Shown piece by piece: positions 59,288 to 64,000 of a stretch of 64,000 bases of DNA. Position 1 is the first letter of the stretch. Each line of letters begins with the position of its first letter. The translations under genes were made by a program, and so were the position numbers. The notes below the pieces were generated by a model, which was given only the letters and a program-made list of their open reading frames with translations, did no database searches and was not told where the DNA came from. Origin of the DNA: Baylisascaris procyonis (Eukaryota; Nematoda; Chromadorea; Rhabditida; Ascarididae); contig JAZARR010000175.1 in the NCBI GenBank assembly GCA_037389465.1, forward strand, positions 1,240,001 through 1,304,000, given 5' to 3'.

Positions 59288-61607
59288 ATTATCTTGGCCT
59301 TCACATATATTGACGAAAGTTGCGAGATCATCGTTGTCGGTGGGCAAGATTTTCTGTGGTCTTCAAAAACGCATGTCAATTAGAGCCGGATCGTACTTGA
59401 TTTCAATACAAATACGTTATCAACGTTTGAGAAGACAGGAAGGGAGGAGAGGAAGAGATAGGATTCTTTGATCGTATGATTCTGCTAGATTTTTTTTTAG
59501 TAATCGTTACATATGATTGACAATAAAAAGCGATTTTAACGTCGACAATTCAATAGCGAAATATTTCAAATAATCGATGAAATTGTGATTATCGAAATTA
59601 ACCTTAAAACGGTTATTTTCCTTCGAAACTATTGCTTTATTTGAGGTGTCTAATTTGTTTTTATTGCCAAAGATGCTATCTTTGATCGAAGGGTTGCTTG
59701 TTTTATGATAAGACGCATCGTTTTTGTTCATTAGTGCACGAAATAGTCATCTTTTAAGATTAAACAGTCATGTTGATGTATTAGATTAATTCAACCTTTT
59801 CGTATACAACAAGTGAAGTTATTAGGTTTAACCATCATTTGGGGGTGGGGAGGGGGGGGGGGGAGTGGTATATTCTGATAATGGGAAGTACTGAGTGTAT
59901 GAAATTATTCAGTGAAAATATTTCATCACTGCTTCGATATTATCTTAAAAGAAATTAATTCGTTTGTTTTGTGATTATTTCTCTTTGATTGATAGTCGTT
60001 GTATTTTGCTCTTCTAGTATTTTTAGATGTCAATATTTTCGATGTTTATCAGATTGTTGAAAAGATAACGACCTCACAGCGATGCATTCTTTACTGCTAC
60101 ATCTCTGAGGTTGAATTTCCCACCTCGAATAGATTGATCGCATATTTTGAGCTTTTCAAGACAATTGATTTTCAAATATGGCTATCAACTCTTATAGGTT
60201 CAGATTATGAATTTGAAAATTTCAATTCTTTCCGGCATGCTAAATTCAAATATATCATAAGTGAAACCTGCTCAAAAGATCAAGCAATAAAAGTTACCTT
60301 CATAATGATTTATATTCTCTAGAATGAATTTAAAACGAAAATGCAAAATGAGCAAATACCCGTGAAATAATATAGAAATGAGTTTTCAGTGTGCACGCGT
60401 TTTGCAGCGAAAATGAAAGCGATAAGAATTAGATTATTTGACTATTACATTGATCACTTTCCAACAATAAAATTCAAATGTTTTTTCGTAAATGGATTTT
60501 AAAGGTTTTGCCTATCGTTTGGATGGGAGTGGGGAAAGGGAAGGGGAAGGAAGGAAAGTAAATTTAAAGGGTAAGTGGGATGTGAACGAAATTCCCAGCA
60601 AATCATTTAAGTTCCATTTAGCTCTAGTTCTAACTTCGAGCAACTGCATGATTCTCGAATGCTCATGTAAATTGCTTGCGTATTCCATAATTATTTGTTG
60701 ATACGATTGTTTGGCATTTCTCACTTGGACTTGTGTTATGGATGTCACGTCTATATCCATCGAGTAGCAGACTGACTCTCCCCTCTTTCCGCTACCCCTC
60801 CCCCAACTCCCCATTTCCCCTCCCTGATCATTTGCTTATTGGAAAGGGGATAAAATTTTCCAGCGATTATAGTAAGCGATATTGGAGTCTGCAGACTGTA
60901 AATAAACCCAGTCTTGTGATTATCAATTGAAGCTTATTCGAGTATACCCACCTCTATTGAAGAACTCAGTTGAACGATGACACAACGTCCATCCTGGGCA
61001 TTATCATGCGTTTATTTGAATTTCCATTATGAACTTCAATAAATAATAAGACTTAAATGTTGTTTCACACACGAAATGCGTTTTTCTCTCTCGATTGCGT
61101 TTTTATTTAGTGAATCTAATGCACGCAAGGTGCATCGATGCATTGTGACAACACTTCACTTTCTGTGTGATCTTATCTCACTGCAACATAAATTCCATTT
61201 TTATTCTCTTTTTCGTTTATTCAATTTAGATATCTTTTAAATTTAAAGTGAACGAATAGGGATGGGGAAAATAAATACAATGAAATGCGTTGAACACTTT
61301 AATCAGCGTTGACAACTACATTAGTTTCACTGGTATAGAGTAGGACGTTTCAAACCTCCCTAGTTGAGGATAGAAGGAACAAAAACGAATGAGGGAAATA
61401 AACCAATCGATATTTTGCAGAAATTGATGAGGATGCTTTCGATAATACAACAATTTCTTGAAATTTCCAACGAACTACTTTCCTTTGCATTCGATTCGCT
61501 TACCGTAGTGGGCATTAGCAAATTGTTTGATGTCATTAAAATACTAGGACAGCTTACAATCGATGAGACTATATTTACAGTCGACTTTAAACGCACGATA
61601 ACAAAAA
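59288..61607. other. Unassigned stretch upstream of phosphatidylserine decarboxylase
   Basis: No supported gene. Frames at 59,507-59,731 (-) and 59,999-60,322 (+) are moderately long but unrecognised. A G-rich tract lies at 59,841-59,864 and a C-rich tract near 60,776-60,826. The first exon of the downstream gene may lie somewhere near 61,360-61,607, which is open in its frame. Confidence 0.4.
59841..59864 (+). other. G-rich tract, G-quadruplex capable
   Basis: G5, G4 and about G12 runs are separated by single bases, giving enough guanines for a four-run quadruplex. Confidence 0.6.
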
Positions 61608-61621
61608 TGGAAATTTTTCAG

Positions 61622-63800
61622 GCGAATATAGCCAGCTCAAACACTGAAGCAACTACGGTGGTAAGGGAGTCTTGTGGACGTAATTCGACGGGCTTTTCTG
61701 AAGCGAAACGCCAAGGTGGTACATTTTTGAAATGGTTGGCCGTGAGCACACTTGTAGCCGGTGGATCGTTATATATTTATGGATTCTTTATACCGGATGT
61801 CAGGGAACTTCGTGATAAGAAACATTACTATTCCAATTGGAAGGTTGGTATATTTTCCTATGTCAATAATTATTAACTGGAATTAACTTTTTACGATTAC
61901 TTGAAAGAGCGATCATTAATAAATCCCCTTGCTAGGTTTTTCTTCCATTTATAAAAATTTTAATGTTGAATAATTTTCAGATGATGGCATTCATCATGTG
62001 GTACTATTAAACTCGAATTGAGCAATACGTTTTTATTTGAATATTTCGGAGGCGTTTTTAAAAAAACGTCAAATTCGTTTTATTTATTAGATCTGAAAAT
62101 TGTAACAGTGATTTTTATGTAAATATTTGCATAATTTTTCAAAGTTGGGGAAGTTTCATCAATTAATTGATTTATTCTAATTGCATTTGTTATGTTTTCA
62201 AATATTTTATAAGTGGAATTTATTATTTATCAGTTTCAGTTACGTGTCTATTGTTCGTTACCGTTGAATGCTTTATCACGATTTGCGGGTGGTATAGCAA
62301 ATACGACTATTCCAATATGGCTTAGACCGAAGCTGTTTGGTTTGTTCTTGATCTATGGTTTTTTATTGTGTTCTTTCTTTAATAATGTAGTAGGTGATTG
62401 ATGTAATACAGGAAGGACATCATCCTTCCATAAAAACCTTGAATTAAACGCGGTATATTTGATGGCTAATTGCGTGCTTTGCGCTAAATTGCCAAAGTAA
62501 ATTTGGAAAGCTATTTTATTATTTAGATTCCATTATCGTAGCCACTTCTTAACTGACCATATTTCAAAGAGGGTTTTGAATTAGTGAGGACCAAGTTTTT
62601 AGGCTACATGCTTTAGGCTAGAAGCAGCTCCGTGTGGGAAGGCGGAAGAAAGAAGGCTTGGCCAGCATTGCAGAATGTATACCTTTCCATTCCTCATTTG
62701 CAGTCCATTTTCCTTCACTTGGATATATTTTGCGGGTCGCATTTATGCCTCCATCTTATTAGCATTTTAGTTAAAGCAGGAGCAATCTGGATCTATGGAT
62801 TGTCAATAATTGCCTCTGCGTTTTTTTATGTTAAGAGAAGGGGAGTTCGTTGAATCTGTCTTTCATATGCAAAGGCTTGGCAGATACTCATGTTACAGTA
62901 AACCCCAACGTTATTCGTTATCGATGAGTCTACCAATCGTTAAAGCTGTGCATTGTATCGTTCGTTGATAATATGAGGTAATCACTTATTCGTTAAGGTT
63001 TATTTGTACGAGCTTACGATTGTCGTATGGATGAGGCACTGGTGGAGGATCTATCTGCCTATCCAACATTTGCCGCTTTCTTTAATAGACCGCTCAAAAA
63101 AATGCTACGGCCAATCAGCGACGCTCCTTTGGTTTGTTGATTTGGTTGCAAAATCGGCGAATCTGTTCTCTTTTTATCTAAACTGATCCATCTCCGCATG
63201 ATAGTGGCTGCAGGTAATATCCTGATTGATAGTGAGAATGCAAAAGCGCTTTATGAGGGGAGATGGGGAGAGGTATGAAGTAATATTTTCTGGGCGTTGG
63301 GCATGTAAAAAATATTTTTATGCTCTTGAGAGATAAGTGATATTCTCATGGATATGTCAGAGGCTATAAACGTGGCGCATTGGAATTTTTTAAATCAGCT
63401 GAATTCGGAAACTGTTTGCAACAATCAAGGATCTATTAAATTTGTTAGAAAGTTTCTCATATTCTCTGCAATACGCTTTAATTTTGCATTTTGGTTCACT
63501 GCACTCTCTCTACGTTATCTTCGGCACATCCATATCAGCATATTGCTATTCTTCATCAATTACTTATATGAATGAAAAGATTCATTGTTCTATTCGTGAT
63601 TATTTATTGATTTTTGAAGTTTAGTAATACATATAGGATATAGCTGAATTGCTTTATTGCAGGTATCACCAGCGGATGGAGTTGTTATTCATTATGGTAA
63701 AGTGCATGATGGACGTATCGAATATGTTAAAGGTCATGATTATGATGTGTCTGAATTTCTTGGTCCAATTGAAGTTGAAAAACAATTGCAAAAATCAAAG
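61622..63800 (+). CDS. psd-1: Phosphatidylserine decarboxylase, mitochondrial (5' part)
   Basis: Converts phosphatidylserine to phosphatidylethanolamine at the mitochondrial inner membrane (PISD/psd-1 family). Four exons were resolved: 61,622-61,843, 62,240-62,339, 62,998-63,131 and 63,663-63,800, all phase-consistent. Exon 1 has a polar segment, then the inner-membrane helix ([20 protein letters not shown]) and HYYSNWK. Exon 2 encodes [20 protein letters not shown], matching the conserved LLSRAWG region. Exon 3 gives [20 protein letters not shown] and exon 4 gives [14 protein letters not shown] and [14 protein letters not shown]. The Asp of SPADG corresponds to the catalytic aspartate of the family. 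The later His and the LGST self-processing site lie past the window. The start is uncertain: either an ATG at 61,608 read through, or an upstream exon joined at the TTTTTCAG before 61,622. Confidence 0.92.
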
Positions 63801-64000
63801 GTTTGTTAAATTTATTGAAAATTATCTCATTTTGTATTGTTGATTAATTTTGCATTTTGCTTGATAGCACTCATTTAATATTCTCTCATTTTTAGATGAA
63901 GCTATAATTGCTAGTAATTCCGAGAAAATATTGAGTATTTAAGAGATTTAAATTTGAATCGAATAATACTAACAATATAATATTTCTACTTCGTTTATAT
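63801..64000. other. Intron or start of an unseen exon of the decarboxylase gene
   Basis: This follows the donor GTTTGT at 63,801. An acceptor-like TTTTTAG occurs near 63,894, but the frame required by phase 0 stops at once, so the next true exon is probably beyond the window. Confidence 0.4.

Noticed and set aside
60512..60814. A 100-codon minus-strand frame
   Set aside because: Both ends are Gly/Arg or Ser/Pro/Leu low complexity from G- and C-rich tracts, and the middle shows no motif.
61960..62010. An acceptor followed by a short frame starting MMAFIMWYY after decarboxylase exon 1
   Set aside because: It would end the protein at once. Joining exon 1 directly to 62,240 restores the conserved order and phase of the decarboxylase family.
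62632..62853. A 73-codon frame within decarboxylase intron 2
   Set aside because: Exons 2 and 3 join in phase 1 across it and match the family without any insert.
1..64000. CRISPR arrays, bacterial operons, rRNA genes, phage or plasmid features
   Set aside because: None seen. Split genes with GT-AG introns and the gene families present place the window in a eukaryotic nuclear genome.

Overview
The window looks like nuclear DNA of an invertebrate, most likely a nematode. It is AT-rich, full of (TA)n and TATAAA arrays, and its genes are split by introns of tens to about a thousand bases with GT...TTTCAG-type borders. One gene has a splice acceptor one base ahead of its ATG, as trans-spliced nematode genes often do, and the receptor genes resemble nematode Srsx chemoreceptors. 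No bacterial, organellar or CRISPR features were seen. The nematode call is inference; I did not recognise a species.

Left third (1-25,300). This part is mostly unassigned DNA. It holds a badly decayed Ty3/gypsy-like pol relic (about 880-3,180), a dense cluster of GATA motifs (7,100-7,440), several microsatellites and G4-capable C/G runs, a perfect short hairpin (20,302-20,337) and a 0.5-kb inverted duplication (23,002-23,519 against 24,246-24,751). No gene here convinced me.

Middle (25,300-41,530). A large inverted repeat has arms of about 6.8 kb around a 3.1-kb spacer (32,118-35,199). Each arm carries one multi-exon seven-helix receptor gene, the two transcribed divergently away from the centre. 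The arm interiors are almost identical while the outermost 250 bases, which encode helix 7 and the tail, are clearly diverged. This fits an older paralogue pair homogenised by gene conversion. Only the left arm carries a piece that looks like the 3' end of an LTR retrotransposon, and a local palindrome built on a (TA)n run. A small single-helix ORF just upstream of both receptors shows mainly synonymous differences between the arms. A third, partial copy of the receptor 5' region lies in the spacer.

Right third (41,530-64,000). Two conserved eukaryotic genes are on the + strand. The first is a ten-exon SPOUT-fold RNA methyltransferase (SPOUT1/C9orf114/CENP-32 family, 44,703-50,907, about 420 residues, every exon junction but one fixed by phase and homology). 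The second is the 5' part of mitochondrial phosphatidylserine decarboxylase (61,622 to the window edge; the processing-site exons lie beyond). Between them are a 56-bp tandem repeat, a decayed RTE-type LINE (54,290-55,560), a possible small secreted-protein gene (58,527-58,738), an unrecognised two-exon candidate (52,821-53,149) and a tRNA-like relic (59,218-59,287). The two conserved genes are housekeeping functions and show no obvious link to each other or to the receptors. Exon calls and alignments were made by eye.
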